A stretch of 64,000 nt of DNA from Hyaloraphidium curvatum (taxonomy: Eukaryota; Monoblepharomycota; Hyaloraphidiomycetes; Hyaloraphidiales; Hyaloraphidiaceae). A model generated the notes under the pieces. It worked only from the letters and a program-made list of their open reading frames with translations. It was not told where the DNA came from and did no database searches. Where the stretch lies: NCBI GenBank assembly GCA_025558095.1, contig JAIVFI010000037.1:248001-312000 (forward strand), given 5' to 3'. Every line of letters starts with the position of its first letter. Position 1 is the stretch's first letter. Positions 48,672 to 59,586 of this stretch are shown in pieces. A program made the translations under genes and the position numbers.

Positions 48672-50480
48672 TCACTTCAGCCGCGCGATCTCCACTCTTT
48701 GGAACATGGCGCGCTCGTCCTCCAGGGACAGAAACTCGAGGCCCGCGGAGTCGGCGGCAGTTTCGTCGGAATCGGCGCCCTGCAGCGAGCTCTCCGATCC
48801 CGGTTCCCCACTGTCCTCGTCGTCCTCATCGGCAAGCAACTCGGTGGTTCCCGCCGTCGGACTGCCTTCCTCGTCGTCCGATTCGAGGTGGAAGAGCGGC
48901 ATGGCCGCAAAGTTGACGTCCCCAGTGTCCGACGCCCAGCTCAGAGCACGGGGACCCATCCCGGAACCGGAGCCGTCGCGCTTCCTCATCGAACGCGGAG
49001 GCTGCGGGGTGTTGTGGGCGAAACGTTCGATGATCCCGTCGTCCGAGTGGGGGCTCCGGAAGTACCGGCTTTCGAAGCGAGAGTCCGAATCGCGGATCCA
49101 CGGCACGTCGTGGTGGACCGCGATCATCGAAGCGACCTCCTCGACCGTCGCACGGTCCTGGGGGTCGAGCTGGAGCATGCGAGAGACGATGTACCAGCCT
49201 TCGTCCGTGAGCTTGAAGGCAGTGCGGATGACGCCGACCTCCCCGCGCTGGAAGCGGCGAAACACGGGGTCGTTCAAGCTGGCCTCCTGCCAAGGCGATT
49301 TCCCGCGCAAGCAGTTGAGCAGGATGATGCCCAGGCTCCACACATCCGCGCGGCTGGGAAGGTACCGTTCCGTGCGGTAGTTGAGGAGCTCGGGAGCCTC
49401 GTATCGCAGGGATCCGATGTTCAAGGTCGTTTCGATGTCCGCCCTGGCAACATCGGCGGGTTCCATGGTACGGGAAAGGTGACTCAACCCGAAATCGGCC
49501 AGCCGGACGTTGCCGTCGCGTCCCTGAACCAAGCGCGAGTGAGTAACCGCACAGACGACGCGGCCGAAGCAAACGACTCACGAGCAGGACGTTTTCGGGC
49601 TTGAGGTCCCTGTGCCAAACGCCCTTGGTCTGAGAAAAGGCGACCGCATCCACAATCTGCGCAAACAGCCTGCAAGCCCCGACATCAGCCGCGACATTGA
49701 ACCGAGTTCCGACAGCACGCCCACCGCTTGCTCTCTTCCTCCCCCAGGCCGTTGCCGTCCTCCTCGGAATCGGCGATCGTTTCGTAGAGATCCATCGGGC
49801 AATACTCCATGATTAGCCAGGTGATGTCCTCCTCGTCCACGACTCGGTACAGCGTTGTCACGTAAGGATGACCTGCAACGCGGCACAGGGACTCGATCTG
49901 CACGCCAGGCTGCGTCAGATCCGCACCCAGACCGGGTACGATCCGCGGAACCCACCTCCACGCGATGAGCCTCCACCTGCGCCGCCGTGAGACCGAACTT
50001 GAACAGCGCCTTTACGGCAAACAGCTCGCTCGTGCGCGTGCTCTCCCCCAGGTAGACCGCGGCGAAGCTTCCCAGGCCAAGCGTCCTGACGAGACGGATC
50101 TCGTCGTTCGCCGCGTTGACAGGCTTGGTCGGGGAGCCGGCTCCCGAAGCATTCCGCGCCGAGCCGGGGATGCAGCGCCCGATCTGCGTTTTGGGGTCAA
50201 AGTTGGCGGGCAGGTGGTAGTCGACCACCACGGGCTCCAGCGGGGTGGGCGGCGCCTCCTCGGCCTGCAGGCGCTTTGCCAGCGCGCTTGCGGCATGGAA
50301 GCTCAGGTCCAGGTTCAGCGAGGGGTGGAAGAGTGTTGCGTCGGAGAGCAGGCTCGAGGCGCCGCCGGGGCTGGCGTGAGCAAAGAGGCCCCCGCCCGCA
50401 TTGCGCACCGAATCCGCCAAGTGCAGCGCGCCGCCGCCTGGGCGCAGCGATCTGCGTGGGATCTGGATGCTGTCGGGCAT
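48672..50480 (-). CDS. Serine/threonine protein kinase (fungal Ran1/Ksp1-like)
   Basis: Protein kinase. ATG 50480 opens a non-conserved Ser/Pro-rich leader of about 120 residues. Kinase motifs: glycine loop TLGLGSFAAVYLG, VAVK-type FAVKALFK, PYVTTLYRVVDEEDITWLIMEY, catalytic HRDLKPENVLL, DFGLS, and GSLRYEAPEL with RADVWSLGIILLNCL. The C-terminal 150 residues are acidic (DEDDEDSGEPGSES) and lack a domain. Introns lie near 49530-49578, 49705-49735 and 49905-49960. The hinge and APE-like segment (YEAPE) resemble fungal Ran1/Pat1, Sks1 and Ksp1 kinases that respond to nutrients. That subfamily assignment is tentative. Confidence 0.82.
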
Positions 50481-50986
50481 TGTCCGGGGGCGTCACGCGG
50501 CTGGCACGTGCGAGGAGGAGGGGCGGGGTTGGCGAGGGGGGCGGCTCGCGGCACCGGCGCGGGGACGCCTCCCGCCTGCCGCGCTGCCTCGGCGCGCCGG
50601 TCACGGGCGGTCGGCCGGGGGCATCGGATGCGCCGAGTGCGCCGCGGGCGACGCCCGCGTAAGGGGCTCGCGCGGCCGGCCGTCACAGCGGGGCTCGCGC
50701 GCCGCTGACGCCGCCGCTTGCAAGCAAACCTCCGAGGCGCGCGGGCGAGATGCGGGCGGATGAGCTGTGGAGCTGTAGTGGGGTGGCAATGAAGTCACGC
50801 TGGCGGGGTGTGCGCGATCGCCTACTCCCTTCCATCAAGATCCCAACTCCGGGACGCTGCACTGTCCGCTCGTTTGCCTTTCGAGGCACGTGGCCCACCC
50901 CTCTATTGTCTACCGGCAACTCACCGCATGTTGTCGCCCATTCAGTTGCGTCTCGTGAACTCTCCGGACTTCGCATCGGACGCAAG
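50481..50986. other. Divergent intergenic region, kinase / OCIA-like gene
   Basis: About 500 very GC-rich bases between two divergent starts. Open frames exist on several strands but none has a recognisable motif. Presumed promoters and 5' UTRs. Confidence 0.5.
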
Positions 50987-51651
50987 ATGGACCCCCCGCC
51001 GAACGGCGAGCCCCGGCCAATCCAGGGTCTTCCGGACGGCTTCTCCCAGCCAAAGACACCGCGGGAGGGCACCATCGCCACCGGGCGGTACAGCCCCTTC
51101 GACGTTTTCCGTAGCTATCGGCCGTCGGAATCGGAGAGCGCCGTGGCTCGCAAAGCCAGCGCGGCTTTCAACACGTACTGGTTGATCGGGACCGGATTGT
51201 GCGTCTTGTCAGCCGCGCAGTTCGCGGGCCTTCTTGACGTTGATTTTGGAACAGGGGTCTCGCGGGAACGGTCGCGATCGTGCGAAAGACGCCATTCAAC
51301 TTTCGCACCGTCCCCGGGACCTTGGCGCTTGTGAGCGTGATGACCATAGGCGAGTACGGGGGTCGCAAGCTCGGGGAACGGGCCGGCCTGCGTATCCTGT
51401 TGGACGAGTTGCCGCAGGACTCCGAGCTGCGGAAGGCACTGATCGCCGCCCAGCAATCGGGGCCATTTACTCCGTCGATGGAGGGATCGATCGATCCGGA
51501 TGTGTCAATGCCGACGCCAACGCCGTCGCTGGATCGGACTGCGGCTCCCTCCGCTGCATTCCCCCCGAACGTGGGGCCGCCGAGCGGTCCCACACCTCCG
51601 AAGCCCCGTCGAACGAACAAATATGGGGACCCAATTGAAGATTACAAGTGA
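50987..51651 (+). CDS. Putative OCIA-domain mitochondrial membrane protein
   Basis: ATG 50987 gives MDPPPNGEPRPIQGLPDG, a hydrophilic start. SESAVARKASAAFNTYWLIG then leads into a hydrophobic helix (TGLCVLSAAQFAGLL). After an intron (about 51237-51297), FRTVPGTLALVSVMTIGEYGGRKLGE forms a second hydrophobic helix with small residues, then LDELPQDSELRKAL. The C-terminus is Pro-rich and ends NKYGDPIEDYK. Two adjacent membrane helices, a G-rich second helix and a C-terminal (N)KYGD motif recall OCIAD proteins, which act in mitochondrial complex III/prohibitin assembly. Similarity is weak, so this may be another two-helix membrane protein. Confidence 0.55.
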
Positions 51652-52077
51652 AGCATAGCTTGTCCCTGTATCCGTTGCCGTGCACGTAGTCCGCCATCTC
51701 CCATCCGTCACGTTCCAGGAGTTCCCCGCATTGCCACCGCTCGTTCATCGGGACTTCCGCCCAAACAAGGTCCGGAAATAGATTGTCACGGTGCTGATGA
51801 AAAAACCGTTGATGAACGGCCTCACGCAGACGTTCCTGGTGGAACATCGAGGGTCGATCAGCACGGCAGTGCGAGCTTCACACGTCGTCTCCCACCATAA
51901 CGTCGTCCCGCTCCAGGCCACGAGGGCTTGCATTGCCGGAGACATGCTGGATCCCACCAAGGGCCCGGGTGGGCTCTGCCGTGCGTCCATTGCAACGACA
52001 CGGCCGCTCGTGTTGTGACCGCGGCGCGACGCGCGCATAAACACCTACCCCTTTCTCTATCTCCCTCTCCTCCCTCA
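51652..52077. other. Intergenic, no gene recognised
   Basis: About 430 bp between the OCIA-like stop and the A12.2 start. A minus-strand frame of about 100 codons (52044 downward) lacks any motif. Presumably a 3' UTR and the A12.2 promoter, with a pyrimidine-rich tract (ctatctccctctcctccct) just before the ATG. Confidence 0.5.
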
Positions 52078-52616
52078 TGGGAACCCAGACGCACTCGATG
52101 GTCTTCTGCCCCGATTGCGGCACTCTGCTTAACCCTCCGGGGTCCGGGCAGTCCGATGACATGGTGTGCGATCTGTGCGGGTTCACCGAGGACGCAGGCG
52201 GTCTGTGGTTTCGACCCCCTGGAGAGTGTAACCAGGTTGACAGGCCCTGGCGAATCAGCATACGAGAACATCCGTGTCGTGACCCGATCGACGCCGGAGG
52301 CATTTCCGAGCAGGCCGTCGAAAAGGAGAGAAAAGGCAAAGAAGGAGGAGGAAGCTGCTGTTGGTTCCACTCGCGCCTCGCGATCGCGACTTTCCTCTAA
52401 CGAACGCCCTCTTTTCCCTCTAGATTGACGAGAAATGGTTCGTCTATCTCGTTTACCTGTGCTTCTCACATTCACTCCGAGTCCCACAGTCCTAAGTGCG
52501 GCCATGTTGGATTGACGTTCCACACGATGCAGCTGCGGAGCGCAGACGAAGGCGCCACCATCTTTTATCGGTGTCCAGTCGTACAATGCGGGCACAAATT
52601 CTCAGTCAACAGCTAA
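52078..52616 (+). CDS. RPA12: RNA polymerase I subunit A12.2 (RPA12/ZNRD1)
   Basis: TFIIS-like subunit that gives Pol I its transcript-cleavage activity. The N-terminal zinc ribbon is [24 protein letters not shown] (CX2C...CX2C). The linker is [28 protein letters not shown]. After introns, the C-terminal ribbon is [33 protein letters not shown]. The catalytic RSADEGAT hairpin is intact. The last cysteine pair reads CPVVQC, a CX4C where family members have CX2C, before GHKFSVNS and TAA 52614-52616. The intron that splits the codon of IDEKC runs GTTCGT...CACAG. Confidence 0.88.
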
Positions 52617-53285
52617 CGACGTGGCGATGGGGGGGGTCTCTTGGAACTGTGATACCCAAAGTGTTGATCAACGTGCGCTGCATTGGCCCATAGACGGTGT
52701 TTGCTGGCACCGCTGTGACTCTACACCGGTGCGCGAACGGACACTGACCCTAACTGCGCTACGGAAGTCCTATCCGCGTCCCCGCCGCTGCCTCCCTTGC
52801 TAGCTTTGCCGCGGAGCGGCCCCGCGAGCGCCAGCGAGCCCCGCGTCAGCGGGCACGTACCCACGCCGAAGGCAGGTACGTTCCCCCGCCGCCACCTGCC
52901 AGCTAGCTTCGCGCGGAGCGCGCCCCGAGCGTCAGCGAGACGGCGAGGACCGGTCGAAGGGCAAGGACACGAGCGGGGGGATGCCCGTGTCGGAGGGCTG
53001 CGGGGTGGACGGGGCGGAGACCGAGGTCGCGGACGAGGACGGGCCGCCGGCGCTCGAGCAAGTTTCCTGGACCTCCTCGGTGCCCGCCGGCAGCATCTGC
53101 GCCGTCGCCATCCCCTCCAAGGCCGCCAACATCGCCACTGTGGACCCCGCCATGCGTGCCATCCTGGACGAACTTCTCCTTGCGGCACCCAACCCCCTCC
53201 TTGAAACGAAGCACAGAAAGGCACCGGGAAGCTAAGAAGCTGCTGTCCACTCCGGCAAGCCGATCGCACCGAACACCGGTCACCG
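52617..53285. other. Intergenic, GC-rich, with an imperfect direct repeat
   Basis: About 670 bp without a recognisable gene. Frames of 75-310 codons on both strands show only Ala/Arg/Pro composition bias. Two imperfect direct repeats of about 40 bp start with gctagctt (about 52800-52839 and 52901-52940) and carry gcggagcg and gcgagcg(c/t)cagcgag. Function unknown. Confidence 0.5.
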
Positions 53286-53954
53286 TCAATCTCGCCCGCC
53301 CAGAAGACGCTGCAGGGCTTCCCGTTTCCCCTGAGCGACAAAGATCTCCGAAAGGGTCCCATAGATTGCGGTCGTCCCCTTGATTCCATCTTCTTCCATC
53401 AATCTGAGAAGCTGCTCGGCTCCCGCAGCGTCGCCCACCCGGTGCAGGGAGTCCATAAAGTGCTCGTAGAGCTTCGAGTCCAGTTTGACGCCGCTTTGCC
53501 GCAAGACGGCGATGAACTGGGAGATTGCATCGTATCCCCACGGGACGAGCGCGCCCGCCCGGGCTATCAGGGTCGCGTCCGGCGCCGTGAGTCCCAAATC
53601 CCGAGCCTTCGCGACAAGGAGCGTGAGCAAGTGCTTCCTCGTGTCGCGCGTCGCGTCGTCTTCCGCCTCGGCGCCCTCCCCGACCCGGCACAGAATGTCG
53701 CGGATCTCCGGTTTGCCGAACTCGACGCTCCCGCTTCGCACGACGGCGAGCACGTCCGACAGTCGGCCTTCGAGAATGAGCCGCCGGAGACGGCTGGCGT
53801 CCGGCGGAGAGTCCGGCTGCGTCGAAGCGGGTCGGCGCGCGGTGCATCGTGCCGCTGGCAGCGCAGGCGACACGATCCGGAACCGCGATGTCGCCGGGGC
53901 GAGCATTGGAGCGCCCCGGCGGAGAACAATGCTACGCGCAACGATGCCCGACAT
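53286..53954 (-). CDS. PPR-like mitochondrial protein, single exon
   Basis: A 222-residue protein with no intron. ATG 53954 starts MSGIVARSIVLRRGAPMLAPATSRFRI, a basic, acid-free leader typical of mitochondrial targeting. The rest is helical. SKLYEHFMDSLHRVGDAAGAEQLLRLMEEDGIK matches one pentatricopeptide (PPR) unit, and YDAISQFIAVLRQSGVKLD upstream fits a second weaker unit. The partner RNA cannot be predicted from one or two repeats. It is the last recognisable single-copy gene before the retrotransposon array. Confidence 0.6.
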   Translation of the reverse strand: MSGIVARSIVLRRGAPMLAPATSRFRIVSPALPAARCTARRPASTQPDSPPDASRLRRLILEGRLSDVLAVVRSGSVEFGKPEIRDILCRVGEGAEAEDDATRDTRKHLLTLLVAKARDLGLTAPDATLIARAGALVPWGYDAISQFIAVLRQSGVKLDSKLYEHFMDSLHRVGDAAGAEQLLRLMEEDGIKGTTAIYGTLSEIFVAQGKREALQRLLGGRD

Positions 53955-54817
53955 TTTAGAAAGGCCGATGGTCGCCGACTATGGTCGCAGTTGGGTGTCT
54001 GGGATCTGGGACGATATGGGTTGTGATGACTACGCCGCCCGTCTCCCACAGGAGGGTGAGCAAAGTTTCTCCTCGTCATCAAATGCTCCTCAAATGCTCC
54101 AGTCCATTGCTAGGTCCCCCTACTGTACAGATAGATGGCCTGGCTTACACTGATTGCTGATTGCCCCATGAAAAGGCTAAGAAACAAGCAAGGTGAAAGA
54201 GAAGGGAGTTATTGGTAACCCTTCCATTTCCCAGTTTTCCTGTCCTACATTTGCCTTTTGCCTTGCCTTTTGACTATTCGATAGAATAGGAGGTTGAGGT
54301 CCAAAGTTCCCCCCCGGCGGGACAATCCCTTTTTTTTTCTTCGCAACAAATCGACTTTTCGCGTCGAGCTTGGCCGAACGCCGCCCGGAACCCGGTCCAA
54401 TGGCTCTTGTTATCCTATGCGCAGGTTATCGTGGGGTTGTTGGGGTTGTTCGGGGTTGGACCGTGGACGCCGACTATATGCCTTCGGACCTCCGGCGTCG
54501 CTGACCCTCCAGTTCTGTTGAATCGCAGCCAAGGCCCGTGCGAATCGCGCTTCATATGACACGTTGTGGCTACGGTGAGTCGGTTTCGGCTCCGCGACAA
54601 CGGGAGGGGGTGTGCTAGAGGGCTCCGCAGCGCCGCCGAATGTGCGAGGCTCTCGGTGGTGCTGGCCGCCTCTCCTGGCACGGCAACGCGGGCCACACGC
54701 TGCTTTCATTGTGAAAAGACGCATTGGAACGTTTGGGACCCGGGATTCGGATGAATCGAGGGTGGGGGGACGCGCCGGAGAATGGACCGCCCCAGGGTAT
54801 AGTACTCAGGGTATAGT
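53955..54817. other. Transition zone between gene space and retrotransposon array
   Basis: About 860 bp with no recognisable gene. The middle is AT-richer than the rest of the window (around 54130-54360, with a run of T at 54330). It includes a deleted LINE 3' relic (54210-54250) and, just before copy A, a repeated gggtatagta. Confidence 0.6.
54210..54250 (-). mobile_element. Relic of the LINE 3' end
   Basis: attggtaaccc followed by catttcccagttttcctgtcctacat matches two pieces of the 3' end of the nearby LINE (attggtgaccc and cattttcccagttttcctgtccttcat) with about 75 bp missing between. An attcgatagaatag string follows at about 54275. Confidence 0.55.
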
Positions 54818-55248
54818 AGTATTGGTGACCCGGACCTGCCCCTGGCTTGGCCGCTGTTACACCATCAGTTTGCTGCTAATTTGGCGTTTGTCGTCGTGCA
54901 TCTTTTTCATTTTCCCTGTTTTCTGTCCTTCATGGACTTTGAAATGAAGCTGGCGATGGAGTTGAGGGCCTTCTCCTTTTGCTGCCTCACTTTGATCGTG
55001 GGCTCGAACTCCTTGATGCTGAGAGCCCAGAGCCAGGTCTCCATGTTCCACTCGCGGCCCAGTGCTTCCAGTCTGGTCTGCAGCTTCTGGCGCCGCTCTG
55101 CATTTGCTGAACAGTGGAACAGAAAATGTTGTTCATCTCCAATGTGCTCAGGGTCATGCTTGCACATCCTCTGCTGCACCTCAAGTCCTTGGTGCCTGCC
55201 TGTTTCCACCTCCAGGTCGTGGGTAGAGCAGAGCAGCTTCTGGACGTC

Positions 55249-55423
55249 TGTCAGGACAGGCCTTGGAGATGGCCTAGTCATGGGTTGGTTAGGGAGAGCA
55301 TATGGGGGCAGCCCAAACACCATGTACCCCCACTGCTTCTCACTGTGTACATAGACATCCCGCTGCCTCGATGCTGTGCAGTCCCCGCTAGGCAGGGCCC
55401 AGCTGGCCCCTGGGTTCCTGACA
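55249..55423 (+). mobile_element. MITE-like element, copy 1 (175 bp)
   Basis: Starts TGTCAGGA and ends TCCTGACA, a perfect 8-bp terminal inverted repeat. It interrupts LINE copy A within sequence that is continuous in the other copies. ACGT occurs at 55244-55247 on the left and at 55424-55427 on the right, a possible 4-bp target duplication. No coding capacity. Confidence 0.75.
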
Positions 55424-55774
55424 ACGTTCCTCCGGTGTTTCTCCACCCGGATCAGCGACGGTGCAATGTGACCAAAGGTCATGTCACACATCCTCCAGAA
55501 GTGCAGCTTGTCGTTGTCCTTGAGCTTCTGGGCATTGATCTCCCTGAACTTGCCCTTCACAAGATTCTCCACAGTCTCCTTGGCCCATGAAAAAGTGTCC
55601 TTCTCCCACATCTCCCTCCACTCCTCTCCACCATAGTACACAAGTAGTTCCCTCAGGAAGGCAGCCCAGTTCCAGCACCCCTTCAGTGCCTCGATCTTGA
55701 GCTCCTTGTAGAGCAGGTACAATGCAGGGTCAGCTGTTTTGATACGCATGAGGAACTTGAGAGCCGACTCATGG

Positions 55775-55946
55775 TGTCAGGAACCCAGGGGCCAGCTGGG
55801 CCCTAGCGGGGACTGCACAGCATCGAGGCGGCGGGATGTCTATGTACACAGTGAGAAGCAGTGGGGGTACATGGTATTTGGGCCGCCCCCATATGCTCTC
55901 CCTAACCAACCCATGACTAGGCCATCTCCCAAGGCCCGTCCTGACA
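55775..55946 (-). mobile_element. MITE-like element, copy 2 (172 bp), opposite orientation
   Basis: Reverse complement of copy 1 with few changes, bounded by the same TGTCAGGA...TCCTGACA ends. Its two flanks are not adjacent in intact LINE copies but about 813 bp apart, so a deletion has occurred at this insertion. No target-site duplication is visible. Confidence 0.75.
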
Positions 55947-56148
55947 GGTACACCCATCCCTTCCAGCTTCCTCCACAACCTTGGGCGCTCCACCGTGTCA
56001 AAAGCCTTTGTGAAATCTACAAACACCATGATCAGCTTTTCCTTGCGTGCCTTGGCCAAGGAGAAGAGCGCCTCAGCGAGGAACACAGTGCATGAAGGGT
56101 GGACCTCCGTGCCCGGAATCCAAACTGCGAGTCTTCCAGCAGCTTGTT

Positions 56149-58441
56149 AGAATAGAATAGTATTGGTGACCCGGACCTGCCCCTGGCTTGGCCGCTGTTA
56201 CACCATGAGTTTGCTGCTAATTGCAAAGTTCATCGTCGTCGTGTGTCTTTTTCATTTTCCCAGTTTTCCTGTCCTTCATGGACTTTGAGATGAAGCTGGC
56301 AATGGAGTTGAGGGCCTTCTCCTTCTGCCGCCTCGCTTTGATCGTGGGCTCGAACTCCTTGATGCTAAGAGCCCAGAGCCAGGTCTCCATGTTCCACTCG
56401 CGGCCTAGTGCTTCCAATCTAGTCTGCAGCTTCTTGCGCCGCTCCGCATTTGCTGAACAGTGAAACAGAAAGTGTTGTTCGTCTCCAATGTGCTCAGGGT
56501 CATGCTTGCACGTTCTCTGCTGCACCTCAAGTCCTTGGTGCCTGCCTGTCTCCACCTCCAGGTCGTGGGTAGAGCACAGCAACTTTTGGACATCCCTCCG
56601 GTGCTTCTCCACCCGGATCAGGGATGGTCCGATGTGGCCAAAGGTCATGTCACACATCCTCCAAAAGTGCAGTTTGTCGTTGTCCTTGTTCCTTTGGGCA
56701 TTGATCTCCCTGAACTTGCCCTTCACAAGATTCTCCACAGTCTCCATGAGGCCATGAGAAAGTGTCCTTCTCCCACATCTCCCTCCCATCTTCCCCGCCA
56801 TAGTATACAAGTAGTTCCCTCAGGAAGGCAGCCCAGTTCCAGGACCCCTTCAGTGCCTCGATCTTGAGCTCTTTGTAAAGTAGGTACAGCGCAGGATCCG
56901 CTGTTTTGATGCGCATGAGGAACTTGAGTGCCGACTCGTGGTCATGAACTGCAAGGGGGTACTGGCCAGTGATCGCATACAGACAGGCCAGGGAGGTAGA
57001 CTTGGGCAGATGAGTGACGGCACGAAGAGCCATGCATGTCACTTTGTCCCTGGTGCTTTCCCCGGCAAGGTACTCCTCCTTCGGCATCTCAACAATGAAC
57101 GGGTTCCCATATTGGCCCACTGCCTTGACCTTTGTGTTGTAGAGCTTGAGCTGGAGGTCAGGACTCATCCCAGGCTGCTCCCTGAAGTCGCGGAGCCAGA
57201 GCCCATAAGCAGCGTTCATCTTGGCCTCTCTGCCATGCACATGGTCCTTGCTCCGGCCGGTTGAGGTCAGCTGATACCCCAGAAGCTTGAAGCTGTCAAC
57301 CCTCTTCAGCTCCTGGTCCCTGTACATGACCTTTACACGGTGAGGTATCCTCCTGGCCATCCACTCTGTCTTGCTGACGTTGATCTCCAGCCCATTGGCA
57401 CTGGCATATGCAGACAAAAGATCCAGCTGCATCTTGGCATCCTTCACCGTCTTCGAGATCAAAGTGGTGTCGTCTGCAAAGAACAGAGCCAGTGTCACAG
57501 CCAGCAAGCTGACCATCCTCTCCTGATCCTCTTCCTCCTCAGACACCATGCCCAGATCCATCCCTTTTGCACCATTGGCCTCCATGAAAGCAGTGATGTT
57601 GTTGATGAACAAGATGAAGAACAGCGACGAGAGAGGGTCCCCCTGCTTCACTCCGGTCAGGAACTTGATGAAGTCTGACTTGGTCCCGTCTTCATCCCGG
57701 AGCCGTCCCCACACCCGCCCGAACGCCATCTCGAACATGTCAACAACCAGTTTGGGTACTCCCATCTCCTCCGCCAGCTTCTGCCATAACCTGGGGCGCT
57801 CCACCGTGTCAAAAGCCTTTGTGAAATCTACAAACACCATGATCAGCTTCTCCTTGCGTATGCGTGCCTTGGCCAAGGAGAAGAGTGCCTCGGCAAGGAA
57901 CACTGCATGAAGGGTCGATCTCCGTGCACGGAATCCAAACTGCGAGCCTTCCAGCAGCTTGTTGCACTCAGCCCAGGGAGCTAGCCGAGCGTTCCAGACC
58001 AGGGAGAAGACCTTCTCCAGCGTCCTCTCTATGCTGATGCCTCGGTAGTTGCCAGCCACGTTCTTGGGCCCCTTCTTGTGCAGCATCACCAGCAGTGTCT
58101 GGCCCCAGTCATCCATCTTGACGCCATTGAGCACGTCGTTGACGAGGTTGACAACAGCTTGCTTCAGTACTGCAGTCCCGTACTTGACGAACTCGAGCCG
58201 GATCCCATCCTCGTCCTTTGCCTTGCCGTTGGGGGCCTTCTTCAAGACCCTCTCCAGCTCCTTGAGGGTGATGGGGCGCGTACTCGGCGCTGGCCACCAT
58301 CTCCATGTGGCGTACCAGCTCCGCAAAGGGTACGGGGTTGCCCTTCCGCCTCGCATAAGTGTTGGTTCCCGATGGTGACATGCTCATAGACGTCAGACCA
58401 CTTGGGCCAGAGACGTGGTACCTTCTCTTTAGTCCAGTGGT
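56149..58441 (-). mobile_element. LINE copy B, nearly complete but frameshifted
   Basis: Minus strand; the 3' end at about 56149 carries a (TATTC)n-type tail (agaatagaatag on the plus strand). RT blocks are intact from about 58356 down to 56740. One extra base near 56745 (ctccatgaggccatgag against ctccttgggccatgag in copy D) shifts the frame, splitting the ORF into 58356-56650 and 56810-56217. The 5' side ends at the shared junction ...gtggtctaacaataagtc. Confidence 0.85.
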
Positions 58442-59586
58442 CTAACAATAAGTCTTTCCAAGCAGTTGGTAGTGAAACAGAAAGTGTTGTTCGTCTCCAA
58501 TGTGCTCAGGGTCATGCTTGCACGTTCTCTGCTGCACCTCAAGCCCTTGGTGCCTGCCTGTCTCCACCTCCAGGTCGTGGGTAGAGCACAGCAACTTTTG
58601 GACATCCCTCCGGTGCTTCTCCACCCGGATCAGGGACGGTCCGATGTGGCCAAAGGTCATGTCACACATCCTCCAAAAGTGCAGTTTGTCGTTGTCCTTG
58701 AGCCTCTGTGCATTGATCTCCCGGAGCTTGCCCTTCACAAGATTCTCCACAGTCTCCTTGGGCCATGAGAAAGTGTCCTTCTCCCACATCTCCCTCCCAT
58801 CTTCGCCGCCATAGTATACAAGTAGTTCCCTCAGGAAGGCAGCCCAGTTCCAGGACCCCTTCAGTGCCTCGATCTTGAGCTCTTTGTAAAGTAGGTACAG
58901 CGCAGGATCCGCTGTTTTGATGCGCATGAGGAACTTGAGTGCCGACTCGTGGTCATGAACTGCAAGGGGGTACTGGCCAGTGATCGCATACAGACAGGCC
59001 AGGGAGGTAGACTTGGGCAGATGAGTGACGGCACGAAGAGCCATGCATGTCACTTTGTCCCTGGTGCTTTCCCCGGCAAGGTACTCCTCCTTCGGCATCT
59101 CAACAATGAACGGGTTCCCATATTGGCCCACTGCCTTGACCTTTGTGTTGTAGAGCTTGAGCTGGAGGTCAGGACTCATCCCAGGCTGCTCCCTGATGTC
59201 ACGGAGCCAGAGCCCATAAGCAGCGTTCATTTTGGCCTCTCTGCCATGCACATGGTCCTTGCTCCGGCCGGTTGAGGTCAGCTGATACCCCAGAAGCTTG
59301 AAGCTGTCAACCCTCTTCAGCTCCTGGTCCCTGTACATGACCTTTACACGGTGAGGTATCCTCCTGGCCATCCACTCTGTCTTGCTGACGTTGATCTCCA
59401 GCCCATTGGCACTGGCATATGCAGACAAAAGATCCAGCTGCATCTTGGCATCCTTCACCGTCTTCAAGATCAAAGTGGTGTCGTCTGCAAAGAACAGAGC
59501 CAGTGTCACAGCCAGCAAGCTGACCATCCTCTCCTGATCCTCTTCCTCCTCAGACACCATGCCCAGATCCATCCCTTTTGCACCTT
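58442..59586 (-). mobile_element. LINE copy C, truncated at both ends
   Basis: Begins at the aataagtctttccaagcagttggta/gtgaaacag junction, so it lacks the 3' UTR and last ORF residues. It is cut on its 5' side at 59586 where the tail of copy D begins. Its frame (59572 to 58442) starts at MDLGMVSEEEEDQ, includes FADDTTLILK, and ends HFLFHYQLLGKTYC through the junction. Confidence 0.85.

Larger units (their letters stand above)
54818..56148 (-). mobile_element. LINE copy A: diverged, internally deleted, with two MITE-like insertions
   Basis: Minus-strand non-LTR retrotransposon copy, more diverged than the others. It keeps the C-terminal ORF part (55749 down to 54907: LKFLMRIKTADPALYLLYKEL, CKHDPEHIGDEQHFLFHC) and a piece of the RT (LIMVFVDFTKAFDTVERP). 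About 813 bp are missing between the sequences matching 56942 and 57756 of copy B, removing the FADD active-site block. A MITE-like element sits exactly at that deletion (55775-55946) and a second at 55249-55423. 5'-truncated at 56148. Non-functional. Confidence 0.85.

Noticed and set aside
50601-50986. Several Ala/Arg-rich frames between the kinase and OCIA-like genes
   Set aside because: All three forward frames and at least one reverse frame are open for long stretches, and none shows similarity or a splice pattern.
52903-53847. 314-codon minus-strand frame overlapping the PPR-like gene
   Set aside because: It is the alternative frame of the PPR-like gene extended into intergenic DNA, Arg/Gly-biased and without domains.
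56140-56165. ttagaatagaatag as telomere repeats
   Set aside because: Only two or three units, always at the LINE 3' boundary, and not a TTAGGG-type repeat. Better explained as the retrotransposon tail.
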